Notes under the pieces: model-generated
Seen by the model: the letters and a program-made list of their open reading frames with translations, nothing else
Databases searched by the model: none
What the model was told of the DNA's origin: nothing
Part shown: piece after piece, positions 35,801-46,900 of the stretch
How positions within the stretch are numbered: position 1 is the first letter of the stretch
How the letters are laid out: every line of letters begins with the position of its first letter
Translations under genes and position numbers: made by a program
NCBI RefSeq assembly: GCF_018143015.1
Contig: NC_054747.1
Span: 36,406,733 to 36,470,732 of the forward strand
DNA: 64,000 nt
Direction of reading: 5' to 3'
From: Lytechinus variegatus
Taxonomy: Eukaryota > Echinodermata > Echinoidea > Temnopleuroida > Toxopneustidae

Positions 35801-38800
35801 TTTATGGCATTTAGTTCATACGCGCGAGTATAATGGCTGATGCCTCATTTTCAGGTTTAAATGCATGAAAAACACTCCGCTCGTGCTTCGTTCTCGAAAT
35901 ATTTGTCTAGAGAGAAAATATGTTTCATGACAATAAATTTCAACATAAAGTTCTTAAATTGTTTAAACTCAGCTCAATATGTATGGAAAGTAATGTGCTC
36001 TAGTCACCATGGTCACTTTGTGGAGTGAGATTTGTGTCATGTCAATGAAATTCAAATAGTAACAAATCCTTTCCGATCTTAGATCAGGATATCATGTTAT
36101 TGTACATTTTTTGTATTATACATTTTATTCGATTTTCAATAGAGCAATAAAAAGTCCCCCCCCCCTGATTGTTAAGGGATCCTGGACACAAGTAATGACG
36201 TAACATGACGAATGCAATCAAGGTATTTCTTAATACAGATGAAACTAGTTTGAATGTTAATATTATGCACTTTTTTATTTCCAAATATATGTAGGAAAAA
36301 CTCCCCAAAGTTATGGAGGAACAACTACCCAAATTTATGTAGGAACAACTCCCCTAATCAGACATCTTGTGACAATTTCTGAGGAAAGTAATCCAAGTCT
36401 GACAAGTGATGAAGAAGTACAAGGTAGATATCGTTTTTCTTGCATGACCTTTGCCAAATATGACTAAATGCGCCATTTCGTAATCACAGATTGCGCATGT
36501 GTAGATGGAGGTTAGTCATTGGCTGCAGTTCGCATTATTATTATTATTATTATTATTTATATGAATTTAATGATTATTGATACGTTGTTTGACATTGTAC
36601 TTGTCATCCCATATAAAGAATAACAACAAATTTTCCCGTCATGTTTGTTATTGGCCAATGGGTCAAAGCTGTTTGTTAATTTGAATTTCAGTGCTAATAT
36701 CCTAATACAGTCAACATCTAAATTGACACTAAATATAATTCTGGTCGTATTTTCACATCGTTTGAACTATATCATTATTCAAAGAGTTCAAATGGTAAGA
36801 CATATATATTTGGCTTTGCTCGCTTGCAATTTAGGGAAGACTTAATATTCATTATTGTCAGACGTAATAACATGTAATTTTGTGTTTTGACTCTAGACAA
36901 CTGTGCTCTGCTTCGTACAGTTATCTACATCTTGGGAGGGTCATTAGGTGCAATGATTCTGAGCGTAATTGCAGTAACGGTTTCTCACAAGTGCTTACAA
37001 CATAACACAGGTAGAGGTGATTTTTTTCTGTACAATAACTTAATAAAAATATCAATATTATGTCAAATTCAGTTAAGTCGTTTGATTATAAATGACACAG
37101 AAAAATTACTATGAAAATATATATAAACTGGTCTTTTTTAAGGACCAGAAGATGGTGATATTTGCTGTAGTCTATCATGTCTATGTGAATTGTATATGAA
37201 TATGGTGATTACTAGGCTATTATATAGCTATAACCGTTACCAAGATATTTGTATTATTCATCGCAACTGTTTCATTAATGTATTTACAAGAAATTTCATT
37301 TGACTTGTTTTGGACTCAAATTCATGATAAGCATGATAAGCTCAACATGCATGCACATCATGTGCACTTTTAACGAAATTTACAATGAGAGATTAGAAGG
37401 GAACAAAACTGGTTTTATTTGTAGAATATGCCCCAGATGACTTTGAAATAAGCAATTAGTAATTTGCCTTTGCCATTCATTTTTTTTTCTTTGTTGGCGA
37501 TCTGTTGGTGATTCTCAGCATATCCGTTGTCTATACTTATCATTTCACCATTGTTAATTATTTCACTATCCAGTTAACTTTATTTGACCCAGGCAGTCCA
37601 GTGGGTGCTCAATCCATACTCTATTAATTATGTTTTATGTTTCGTTGCACCAATTTAGTATACTTTTAATTGCCAAAATAAAATAATAATAGTTTGTTTG
37701 TTTTATTTCCGAAATCAGATTTTAAAAAAATATACAATATACAAGAGAGATACATACAGTAACGGAGGATCACCCAATTCAGCTGTATTTGCAAATACTG
37801 CTGTTCTTCCTTGGGGTCCTACATTTACCATACAAAGTAATATACACCATTAAAAATACTAAAAGAAAAACATTTCCAAGTAAAATACATTGACAGAGAA
37901 GTGTTAAAAAACAACTTACTAAAACTATGAAAACAAAAAGAAAGAAGAAAAAAATAATTAATAACAATTCGCTATAGTGTTCGATATCTATATAATGTCA
38001 GAATTTCAAAGTGCCTTTCTTTCCAATTATTTATGATTACCCATTTCTTCAAGGACAATACATGTACATGTAATCAAAACATTATGTACATGTATACAAT
38101 ATCCGTTGTATATTTTTTTATTAATTCTCCCTAAATTTCTTTCATTTTCAAATTTGCTTTTCATGTAGCAGGGGACGCAGACACGGCAGATGGAGTGTCA
38201 GTGACCGCAATGCAACAGGACTTGAACCACGAGCCTCTCTATGAGAATTCCACCATGGTAAATATAATTGGCAATACCAATCCAATCTTGTTCAGTTTTT
38301 AAACCGATTTTTTTTAGTAAGACTTAATATATATTTCAATACATCCTGTTCGAGAATACTACTTCGTTTGATATTTCATAATAAAAAAAATATATATACA
38401 TATGCTGATCATCATCATGCTCAATTTCGCCATCTTTTCTAACATACATGTAACGAATTATACATTTTGAATATATAAAATAGTATAGATATATTTAAAA
38501 TCGTATCACCTTATGGCATTATTTTATACATTTACATGTACAACGATAAAATTGATGTAAATCGAAACTCATTGGATATAAGAGGCCCATTAGATTACCC
38601 CCAGGCACGCGAACAACTTGATTGTTTCTGAATTATTGACAAGAGCATATTGGTTGTGGTATATTTGAATTCCAGGTCAACTCTTAAAGGTATTAATCAG
38701 TAAATTTTCCTATGTCATACATTTTCCTAACTGTAGTCCAAACCTAGTGTTGGTGGAGATCCCCCTGTTTCCCGAAGTGATGTAGTTCCTAAGCAACCCA

Positions 38801-39069
38801 TCCAGGATTCTCACGAATACATGGAGATGATGCCAATATCTCTCCCAAGAATTTCATCCAATCATCAAACCAGTCAACTTGGTAACTCATCTTCTCTGAA
38901 CCCTAAACAGTCAGCATATGATTCATCACTGCAAGGGGATTCAACTTTAGATATTATACTAAATTCCTGTGACGTGGGATACATATCCTGTAATTCAGGT
39001 CCTGCAACATTTCCCCAGCAAGGAATTGCGCTAAAAATACCAGATTCCGTGATCACCACATATTTATGA
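32776..39069 (+). CDS. IgSF transmembrane receptor B (paralogue of A)
   Basis: Spliced model: 32776-32824, 33708-34016, 34844-35188, [optional 35528-35536], 36295-36423, 36897-37010, 38172-38257 and 38737-39069. GT-AG sites and phases match receptor A exon for exon (1,1,1,1,1,0). Without the optional microexon this gives 1365 nt, or 454 residues plus stop. Layout: signal peptide, V-like Ig (about 17-119), C2-like Ig (120-234), stalk (235-277), membrane exon (278-315) and tail with YMEM at 372-375 and a C-terminal TTYL. It differs from A in carrying two further tyrosine sites (LYENS, AYDSS) and a different stalk. The ligand is unknown and an immune-type or adhesion role is inference. An AATAAA at 39289-39294 lies in a 3' region that also resembles the sequence downstream of A. 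Confidence 0.75.
33179..33250 (+). mobile_element. tRNA-Met-like SINE head upstream of receptor B exon 2
   Basis: AGTTGTTAGAGCATTGGACT with a CTCATAA loop and GAGTTCGAATCCC T arm. Acceptor and anticodon stems are mismatched, so this is a tRNA-derived repeat and not a working tRNA gene. It lies in intron 1 of receptor B. Confidence 0.65.
33708..34016 (+). CDS. Receptor B exon 2: V-like Ig domain
   Basis: Phase 1-1 exon of 103 codons; the acceptor is TTTGAG|GT. Pattern: VGESVHLLC (B strand), FISW (C-strand Trp), then CSQDAKTKC, LTIRNTSFADEDIY and a final LTVNG. As in A, the F strand has no YxC cysteine and a cysteine pair (KTCC) lies in the next strand. Three NxS/T sequons are visible. Confidence 0.75.
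34844..35188 (+). CDS. Receptor B exon 3: C2-like Ig domain
   Basis: Phase 1-1 exon of 115 codons with a canonical Ig core: TLVCKTSGSVKPPVNLEW and a later ELEVVCRVANE. The acceptor TTTCAG|TT gives the same V-P start as receptor A. Sequons NQS, NTT, NGT, NES and NIT suggest heavy glycosylation. Confidence 0.8.
35528..35536 (+). CDS. Possible 9-nt microexon in receptor B
   Basis: TATTATTTCAG is followed by nine bases (AGAAGAGAA) and then GTAAGTTTTTT, so two strong splice sites enclose 9 nt in phase 1-1. If used it adds three charged residues without changing frame. It could equally be a chance pair of sites or an alternative exon. Confidence 0.35.
36288..36359 (+). repeat. 24-bp minisatellite spanning a splice acceptor
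   Basis: Three units start at 36288, 36312 and 36336, each TATG(T/G)AGGAA(A/C)AACT(C/A)CC plus a few bases. Unit 1 provides the stalk exon acceptor and units 2-3 are coding. Confidence 0.85.
36295..36423 (+). CDS. Receptor B stalk exon with 24-bp coding minisatellite
   Basis: Phase 1-1 exon of 43 codons, Thr/Ser-rich (GGTTTQIYVGTTP), just outside the membrane exon. Its 5' part comes from three 24-bp repeats at 36288-36359. The first repeat supplies the acceptor TATGTAG|G and the third contains the same TATGTAG|G string. Not homologous by eye to the stalk exons of receptor A. Confidence 0.65.
36897..37010 (+). CDS. Receptor B transmembrane exon
   Basis: Phase 1-1 exon of 38 codons with the acceptor GACTCTAG|AC and donor G|GTAGAG. 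It contains about 22 uncharged residues (VIYILGGSLGAMILSVIAV) followed by HKC. The place and phase match 9478-9576, although the residues have diverged. Confidence 0.75.
38172..38257 (+). CDS. Receptor B juxtamembrane cytoplasmic exon
   Basis: 86-nt exon, phase 1 to 0, ending ATG|GTAAAT like its paralogue at 10572-10651. It contains EPLYENSTM. A Y-x-N context is the known preference of Grb2-type SH2 domains. The tyrosine is missing from receptor A. Confidence 0.75.
38737..39069 (+). CDS. Receptor B cytoplasmic tail with YMEM and TTYL end
   Basis: Terminal coding exon, phase 0, TGA at 39067-39069. HEYMEM has its tyrosine codon at 38818-38820. GYISC and the C-terminal VITTYL match receptor A, and SAYDSS adds a tyrosine not in A (SACASS there). 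A conserved cytoplasmic module beside divergent ectodomains points to shared signalling. Confidence 0.8.
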   Translation, partial: SKPSVGGDPPVSRSDVVPKQPIQDSHEYMEMMPISLPRISSNHQTSQLGNSSSLNPKQSAYDSSLQGDSTLDIILNSCDVGYISCNSGPATFPQQGIALKIPDSVITTYL

Positions 39070-39288
39070 CTTGTTTATTAATAAGGGTATTTGTAATAGT
39101 TATCATTATTTATATAGAAATGTCTTTTAGAGAGGCTGTGACCAGATCACAAAAAAATGGAAAAGTATTGTTAGGGAACACACATTAAAAGACATTGAAA
39201 TATGTCCGATGACGTGAGACAAATTAAACATAAATTGGCAAGTATTTGTAATCTAGATTTTATAACATAATCAACGTGGACTTGACAA

Positions 39289-39294
39289 AATAAA
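39289..39294 (+). terminator. Possible receptor B polyadenylation signal
   Basis: AATAAA about 220 bp after the receptor B stop, in a block (GACTTGACAAAATAAACATT) conserved downstream of receptor A, where the hexamer reads AATAAG (about 11852). Confidence 0.5.
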
Positions 39295-39299
39295 CATTA

Positions 39300-41135
39300 T
39301 ATATTTGTTTCTCATTTTGAATATCAAAATCAATTCCTGGTCATGAAATCCGTTTGTCTTCAATAAACGGTCTCAAGATGATTGAAAAACAATCTTGAAT
39401 AGAAATAGCTTAAAAGTCATATATGCCTTCATAGTGTATATAAATTAATGCATCCTTCAAAACTTTACACTGCATTCGAGGGACAAATTACACTTTTCGC
39501 GTGGAAGAGTTTTGAGATACTTTGGAAAAGAAATGCTTGGTTTTAATGAATTCTTAGGAAGAAAAAGATAAATCAACTAATCAGTACCAGACATATAACA
39601 GTATACTTTCATCGGTAAACGGACCGGGCTTGACTTTGGGCCTTTTCACACGAGAGTCTTGAATCATTATTGCAATGGTGGTTACCTTTCACACGCTCAC
39701 TCAAAAACTGATTTAAATTCAAATTCTCGAACGAAGGCGGTATGTGTCATTGGTGACTTGTCAATCAAAACACTGCATCTTAAATATAAACTACGATGAG
39801 TGCATGAATTATCTATGTAAGTGTTTGATATGTCACGTCAGCTTTGCCCCAAAAAGATGATTTTAAGGTCAAGCCTTTCACGCGCAAAATTCATACCGTA
39901 ATTTGAGTGAAACTTAACTGGAATTCACCTCCGGAGTGAAATTTGAATTCGTGATTGTGATTATCGTTCGTGATTCTAATCATATAAATTGTGAGACTCA
40001 CACGTATTAACCAAACTGGTATACTACTCCACATTTTAGAGCGTATAGTACAAAGCTGATATTATGCTTAATTATGACCAATTACATCGCAGTCTTATGA
40101 AGCAATCAAAATGTAATCAATCGTATTTCTGTGTATGGAGTATTATTTGTATTCTGCTTTTGTGTTGGTTGTTGTTGATGTTGTTGTTATTTGGATTTTT
40201 TTCTTGTTTTTTTTCATTTCTATTTAGGGGTTCAATAATTTCAGCTTATATTTACTTGAGTAATACTTTTTTCATATTTCCAAGAAACTATGGCAAACCA
40301 CTCTTAAAAATACTTCACAAACTTGATTTGAACTAATGAATCTGATTGTTCTCACGTTATATTAGAATGCATAGCACTCAAATTAGTGAAAAAAATTAAT
40401 GTCACTTAACATGCATTCTAATAACCCCCCCCCCCTTCCCCCTCCCTCCCCCTTCCCCGAAAAGTAGGGGGTGGAAGTGATACTCGAACTTTGAGTTGAA
40501 CATTAATTTTCAGGAAACAAATTATGACATGTTAGCTTACAGAAAATATGCAATCGCGATAATTCTCGCCTTAAACATAATTATAAACTTCACTTCAGGA
40601 AATGCTTGGTTGACCTCCTTACAACTCTTCTTGAAGGGGTGAGATGTGATTCGCTTTCTGGAAATAGATGGTGCTTGAAAGTAATTGATTGATGGTTTCA
40701 TAAGAAAACTCTTCATGGCCTTCAGGGTTTTGAAGTTTGTACAGATTTTAAATTTGATGTTTTTAACCCTTTCCCAACAATTACCCAAAGTCACTTAAAA
40801 GGTTCCCGTGAATATGCCAGGAATGTAATGTAGGCCTAACACTAATCGTTGCAAAATAAATGGAGGATCCTACTGAGAGAAGGTGGCCTGTTTTATTGTT
40901 AGGTCAATTATATATAATTTGTTTGATTTTATTCCGTTTATTTTTGTGTTTCAAAGATAATACATTTCGCATTATAGTGATCACTAGCGTATCCAGTATC
41001 AAGGATGATAGAGAAATATAAGCATAATCGAATGCACATGAACCAACTATGTCAACGCATATTAAAACTGACTAGAAAAATTGAATAATGAAATAAGACA
41101 GAGGGAGAGGGGATTTTTAATGTATGCGTGTGTGT
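39300..41135. other. Intergenic downstream of receptor B
   Basis: No gene seen. It includes the CCTTTCAC fragment at 39873 and a C-rich run near 40426. CACTAGCGTATCCAG at about 40983 resembles a lone hAT-type end. Confidence 0.45.
39873..39983. mobile_element. Partial copy of the CCTTTCAC element
   Basis: Closely matches 3791-3900 (CCGTAATTTGAGTGAAACTT, GGAGT.AAATTTGAATTCG, ATTCTAATCAT), same orientation. The second arm is missing. Confidence 0.6.
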
Positions 41136-41315
41136 CAGTTGCGTACCTAGGATTTTCCACAGGGGGGAGGGGGCAAAACCGTCCGCCCAAAAATTTGGGA
41201 AGCCAAAAAAAAAATGGTCTTTAAGCTCGTCAGGGGAGGCAGGGACACATCCTTTGCATGGATTTTGGCTCTTCATAGGGGGCAGACAGCCCCCCCCCCC
41301 GTAGGTACGCTAGTG
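41136..41315. mobile_element. 180-bp hAT-type MITE
   Basis: CAGTTGCGTACCTAGG and GTAGGTACGCTAGTG ends, flanked by GTGTGTGT on both sides (41128-41135, 41316-41323). The flank is low complexity, so the duplication is suggestive only. Related ends to 42253-44700. Confidence 0.65.
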
Positions 41316-42252
41316 GTGTGTGTTAGTGTGCATTGGTCGTGGATGTGGGTGTGAGAGCGTGTTCATTGGCGTTGGAGGCTATAATTAGGTGTGTTTTTGC
41401 AAGTATTATGCATGGGTATGTGTGTGTGTGTCTCGTTGTCCGTGTGAATTTTAATGGTTGTCAAACTTACTAACGACCGATGACACTTTTATTGTTACAA
41501 GCCTGAATATGCACTAATGAAGTCCGGCTAAGAATCATAGGAAAAAATTAATATAGTTATCAAATCATAAGGGTCTCACTGAAATAAATAAATAAGGGTA
41601 CATTGTCAGTTTATTAAAACAACATATACCTAATACACGAATAAGACTATAATCTTACATGATAAGGGAAATGGATTCACAGAAAAGAGAGACTTTTTTT
41701 AGTATTATCATAAATCTGGAAAAACTGGGGACTTCCCCGATTTCAAATACAGATGGGGCTCAATGTTTCGAAGTAGCTGCAAAGCTTGGGATATTTTTTC
41801 ATTGAATTCTTGTTTTTGTCAAAGAAAGTTTCACAAAGTCAGAAAATGCATCATCTTCTTGATGTTTAGCATGAACTTACCGAAAAGGTGCAAAATAACC
41901 ATTTTTGGCGGATATGTTAAAAAAAAGATCGCTTGCTATTATTTTGAAGAGACCATCGTTGGCAGCGTTACATGTATGGGACGGGGCACGTGACATAGTT
42001 AACACAGAGGGAGAAAGGTAAAAAGCCTAGTTTATACAAATGAGAGATCAATCTGGACCATGCTATGATAACCCTATGATTCTATTCATAGAAAAAACAT
42101 CACCTCAATTTCGCAGCCCCACCTTCACCAAATTATCGTAGCGCCACCTTTGGTAAATAGTTTCTTGTGTCTCTCTTTGTAATGGTGTAGTCTGCCTTTT
42201 CCGATTTTGTACACTGTTAAAGTGAATTCATCTGGAGGACTTTAGGAAGTGG

Positions 42253-44700
42253 CAGTTGCGTACCGTGGGTCACGGCATTGGGGGACACCAGCAAAAATTT
42301 TGAGTCACTTAGTGAGCGCGCGAAGCGCGCTCAGTTGTTAGGTATACTGACCTGATAGAGATATTTTATGGACATGCAGTGCCATTAAACGGATATGTAT
42401 CTCACTGATTGAATAATGCGAGCGCGAAGCGCGAGCTGAAAATTTTTGATATTCAGAGCTAAAAATGGACATTATAAGCAATTTACTTTTAATCATGATA
42501 CGTAACTGTCTCGCTAAACAATCAATGCGAGCGCAAAGCGCGAGCTAAAAATTTTGTATATATTGACCCTAAACAGGGAAATTTTAAGGACTATATTTCA
42601 GAATCCATTAGGAGTATGAATATCTCACCATAGTCATCTAATGCTAGTGCCATCCTTTGTTGATTTTGTCAGAATTACATCTAAACACAGTCATGAAGCA
42701 CCTTTGGTAGTCATTGTAATCGTGGTTATCAACGCATCTTACTAATCAAATACTGCAAGCGCGAAGTGCTAGCTGAAAATATAGGAAATTCAGACATGAC
42801 AAGAGGTATTCTAAGGCGTGTTTGTGGGAATTCCCTAAGACCGTGCATTTTCACTAACCAAATGATGCGAGCGCGAAGCGCGAGCTAAATTTTTTGTATC
42901 TATTGACCCCAAACATAGATATTTTAAGGACTATGTTTTTTGAGGAATTCATTAAGGGTATACATAATTATCTCACCATAGTCATCTAATGCAAGTGCCA
43001 AGCGCTTGCTGATTTTGTTAGAATTACATCTGAACACATAAAGTACTTTTTGAAGTAATTGTAATCATGATTATCACATGCATCTTACTAATCAAATACT
43101 GCGAGCGCGAAGCGCGAGCTGAAAATTATGTAGGAAATTCAGACCTGAAGAGGGGCATTCTAAGGCTTGTTTGTAGAAATTCACTAAAGACCCTACGTAT
43201 TTCACTAACCAAGTGATGCGAGCGCGAGCTGAACATTTGTGATATTCAGATCAGAAAAATTGACGTTTTAAGGACTGATTTAAGTTAATGAAGAGCAGAA
43301 ATCTCACCAATCTACTTATGCGAACGTTAGCACTGACAGGAAATGTTTTATATCAAGACCTTAAAATAGGGCAATCACTTTAAGTAATCATGAAAACGAA
43401 GAATATGTCACTATATAAAACAATAATAACTCGAATTGCGAGGAAATATATTGTTGTATATTGATTTGAAAACGGGAGGTTTTAGTACAACGGGATTACA
43501 TATATAGTTAAACAGTATATGCGAACACCAGGAACAACATGAACAATGAAGACACAATGGAGCAAATAATGTTTTATAAAGCTATGAAAAATGCTTCTTA
43601 TTTAACATAACATATAACATAACATAATATAGCATTATAATGAACAATAATATCTTCTTTCCCCACTACGTTTCTCTTCCTTTTTCCCTCTTTTTATCCT
43701 CTTCCCCGTTTTTTTTTTGCCAGCAGATGGGGGGGGCACGTGCCCCCCATGCCCCCCCCCCCCGTAGTTACGCCACTGACCATACCTATTTCATGTACAA
43801 AATGATGCGAGCACGAAGCGCGAGCTGAAAATTTTGTATACATTGACCCCAAACAGGGACATTTTAAGGACTATTTCTTTTTTTTTATCCATTAAGAGTA
43901 TACATATCTCACCATAGTCATCCAATGCGAGTGCCAAGCGATTGCTGATTTTGTTAGAATCACATTCAAACACATGAAGAGCTTTTTATAGTCATAGTAA
44001 TCATGATTATCACACGCATCTCAGTAGCGCAAAGTGGGAGCTGAAAAAAAAGGAAATTCAGATCTGAAGAGGGGCATTCTAAGGCTTGTTTGTAGGAATC
44101 GACTATGAACATACGTATTTCAGTAAACAAATGATGCGAGCGCGAAGCGCGAGCTGAAAATCTTTGATATTTACATTAGGAAAAGAGACATTTTAAGGAC
44201 CGATTTCATGAATTCATGAAGAGCAGACATTATCTCATCAATCCACTAATTCGAACGTAAGCACGAACACGATTTTTTTTATATGCAGACCTTAAAATGG
44301 GGCTATCACTTTAAGTAGTCATGAAAAGCATATGTCACTACATACAACAATAATAACTCGAAGTGCGATGATATATATTTGGTGCATATTGACTTGAAAA
44401 CAGGATGTTTTGGTACAACTTGATTGTACATGTATATCTCGTTAAACAGACAATGCTAGTACCAGGAATAATGAACAAATAGGCCCTGAGCACTTTATGT
44501 TTCATAAAGTTATGAAAAAAAATAATTCTTATGTAATATAACACAACATATAATATAACATTATAATGTACAATAAATTCTTCTTTCCCACTACGTTTCT
44601 TTCTTCTCCCTCTTTTTCTTCCTTTTCTCCCGTTTTTTTGGCCAGCCGATGGGGGGGGGGCACGTGCCCCCCATGCCCCCCCCCCGTAGTTACGCCACTG
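42253..44700. mobile_element. 2.4 kb hAT-type element with GGAAGTGG TSD
   Basis: Left end CAGTTGCGTACC, right end GTAGTTACGCCACTG (inverted, imperfect). Exact 8-bp direct repeats GGAAGTGG at 42245-42252 and 44701-44708. Inside, GCGAGCGCGAAGCGCGAGC recurs every 110 bp or so, and a unit of about 930 bp is duplicated (about 42858-43796 and 43797-44700), including an internal copy of the right end at 43751-43778. No transposase reading frame. Confidence 0.88.
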
Positions 44701-44708
44701 GGAAGTGG

Positions 44709-46040
44709 GTATTATCGACAAAGTTATTTCAGGATTTAATTGGCACATGATACATCCTAACCATCTATAGTAACCGTATGTCATGGAAATGAAAGAAATA
44801 CTAGCTACTCGGAAACGCAGATTACTCCCGTTAGAATGTTGTCGATTTAATTCATTTGATCGAGAGTCTAAGAATTCCCGACAAAGAATTCACAGGAATC
44901 GAAACCAATCATACGCATTATTTCTTTTTACTCTCCCCCTAATCTTAAAGAGTATTCAACCAGAAACATCTTACATGTACTCAATCTGAAAGCTCTATTT
45001 GGATTTATATCGCCCCCATTCGGTGAAAAAAAAAGTGTACGCTGGAAGAAACGACTGTATCGGGCACACATGAGTATTACAGACCCCCATTCACTCACGT
45101 GTTATATCATAGGGCCTAGCTCATAAAAAAAAATCATTAAATATCAATCCCTCGATAGATTTTGCTTTAATTCACTGACATTAGTCACAAGCAACAGTAC
45201 ATTAAGACTTGATATGTTAATCAGGTACTTGCCCAGCTCAATCAAAAGTTAAATGGCCTGAAATAAGACTAACCATAATTTCGGCCAGTTCATTGCCACA
45301 AAAACCAGAACTGTATTGTGGGTAATAATAATTAAAATGAAATACAAAAATGCAGTCTACCCTCCCAAACGCCTTAATTATGAAAGAGTATGAACGTAGC
45401 ATTTTCTCTATCGTTTAATCCATTTTTAATTCATTAAAAATAGATAAATTTTAATCAATAAAGTCATGTGATCTTTACTTACGCCTGTCCGGTATGCTTT
45501 GCGCGCGGTTGAATTACTCTCATGTGCCCTGAAGAGTTCATGACATGAATATATTATAAAAAACTAAGAAAAAAAAAACAATAAACCACACATGTTCTGA
45601 CGGGTTGTGTTCCACGATCAAAGCCGTCAGATAAAAAGGGAAATAAGAACATATTTTATATTTAGATTGATACTTTTATTAATTAAGGCTTACTCGTTCG
45701 AGGAAATTTGACTAATAAACATTTAAATGAAATTCTTTGAACATATGCATTAAATATCGTTTTCAAAATTCTCCGAGAAGAGCTTACTCCTTTTCTTTTC
45801 TATATATATATATATATCATTTCTGATATATGCAATCTCCAGCAGGCGTCAATCAAATCAAATTACTGTCAATTTTACGAAATTGAAAGAGTAACTGCAT
45901 CTGTTTGTTTTCATTCATCTTTATAGTTTGAGAAAAAAACGAGACGGGATCATAGTTTGGGACAATGACAAGCACAAAAATTGAAAGTATATTCATTTTC
46001 GACTGTGGATGCAAATAGGAATACGCGATAAGTTCCGTGT
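44709..46040. other. Intergenic upstream of the UGT gene
   Basis: No coding or repeat structure recognised except a short TA run near 45802. Confidence 0.45.
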
Positions 46041-46623
46041 TTAAAGGGGAATGAAACCTTTGGAACAAATAGGCTTGTGTAGAAACAGAAAAATCAATGA
46101 ATAAGAATAAAGAAAGTTTGAGACAAATTGGACAAATAGTGAGAAAGTTATTAGCATTTGAATATTGCAATCACTAATGCTATGGAGATCCTCACATTGG
46201 CAATGCAACAAGGATATGTGATGTCACTGATGAACAAGTTTCCCTTTGGTGGACTATAAAATACCTTCAAAATGTCTCTTTTTGCTTTTTCTTATGATGA
46301 TACAAACTCTTTATCCATGATGTATTCTTAAAAAAATATGTATTACATGCCCTCATGTAGACAGAACACATGATTTATGGATAGATGTGATAAAAGAGGC
46401 AATTCTAGTGAAATATATACTAAAGTAATGGGGAGAGTTGTTCACAAGTGACATCACACATCTTTGTCACATTGCTATCTCCATAGCATTAGTGATCGCA
46501 ATATTCAAATGCTCATAACTTTCTCATAATTTCCGATTTTTCTCAAACTTTCGTTGATCTGTTTCTTTGATTTTTCTGTTTTCACACAAGCTATCTTGTT
46601 CCAATGGTTTCATTCTACTTTAA
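46041..46623. mobile_element. MITE with TTAA ends upstream of the UGT gene
   Basis: TTAAAGGGGAATGAAACC on the left and GGTTTCATTCTACTTTAA on the right, with long inner inverted arms (AGAAAAATCAA, GAAAGTTAT, CAATGCTAT-type). TTAA target as in piggyBac or Kolobok groups. Confidence 0.8.
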
Positions 46624-46855
46624 ACCTAATATTTCAAACTTAGATGTTGAAATGTAGAGTACACGACCATATGTGTGCCGTGATCTGAAATTGCGAACAC
46701 CACTAAAGAAATACCCATAAGGGTCTGTGCAGGCAGACTAAGCTCAAATGATCACTTCAACGGCCTATTTACTTATAAAGCACTGACCTTCCACAATTGA
46801 GGGACAATTCACGTCAATTCAATGACTACACCACTGCTGGTTAGTACAAACATGT

Positions 46856-46900
46856 ACTTTTTTACCAGGGACTTTTTTACCAGGGACTTTTTTACCAGGG
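46856..46900. repeat. 15-bp triplicate 200 bp upstream of the UGT start
   Basis: Three exact tandem copies of ACTTTTTTACCAGGG. They are in the region expected to hold the UGT promoter or 5' UTR; any role is unproven. Confidence 0.85.

Noticed and set aside
36295-36423. Homology between the receptor B stalk exon and the receptor A stalk exons
   Set aside because: Only Ser/Thr richness and phase are shared; no residue pattern aligns, so they probably arose separately.
42253-44700. CRISPR-like array (short GC repeat with about 90-bp spacers)
   Set aside because: Spacers are themselves related to each other, the block has transposon ends with an 8-bp duplication, and the genome is animal.
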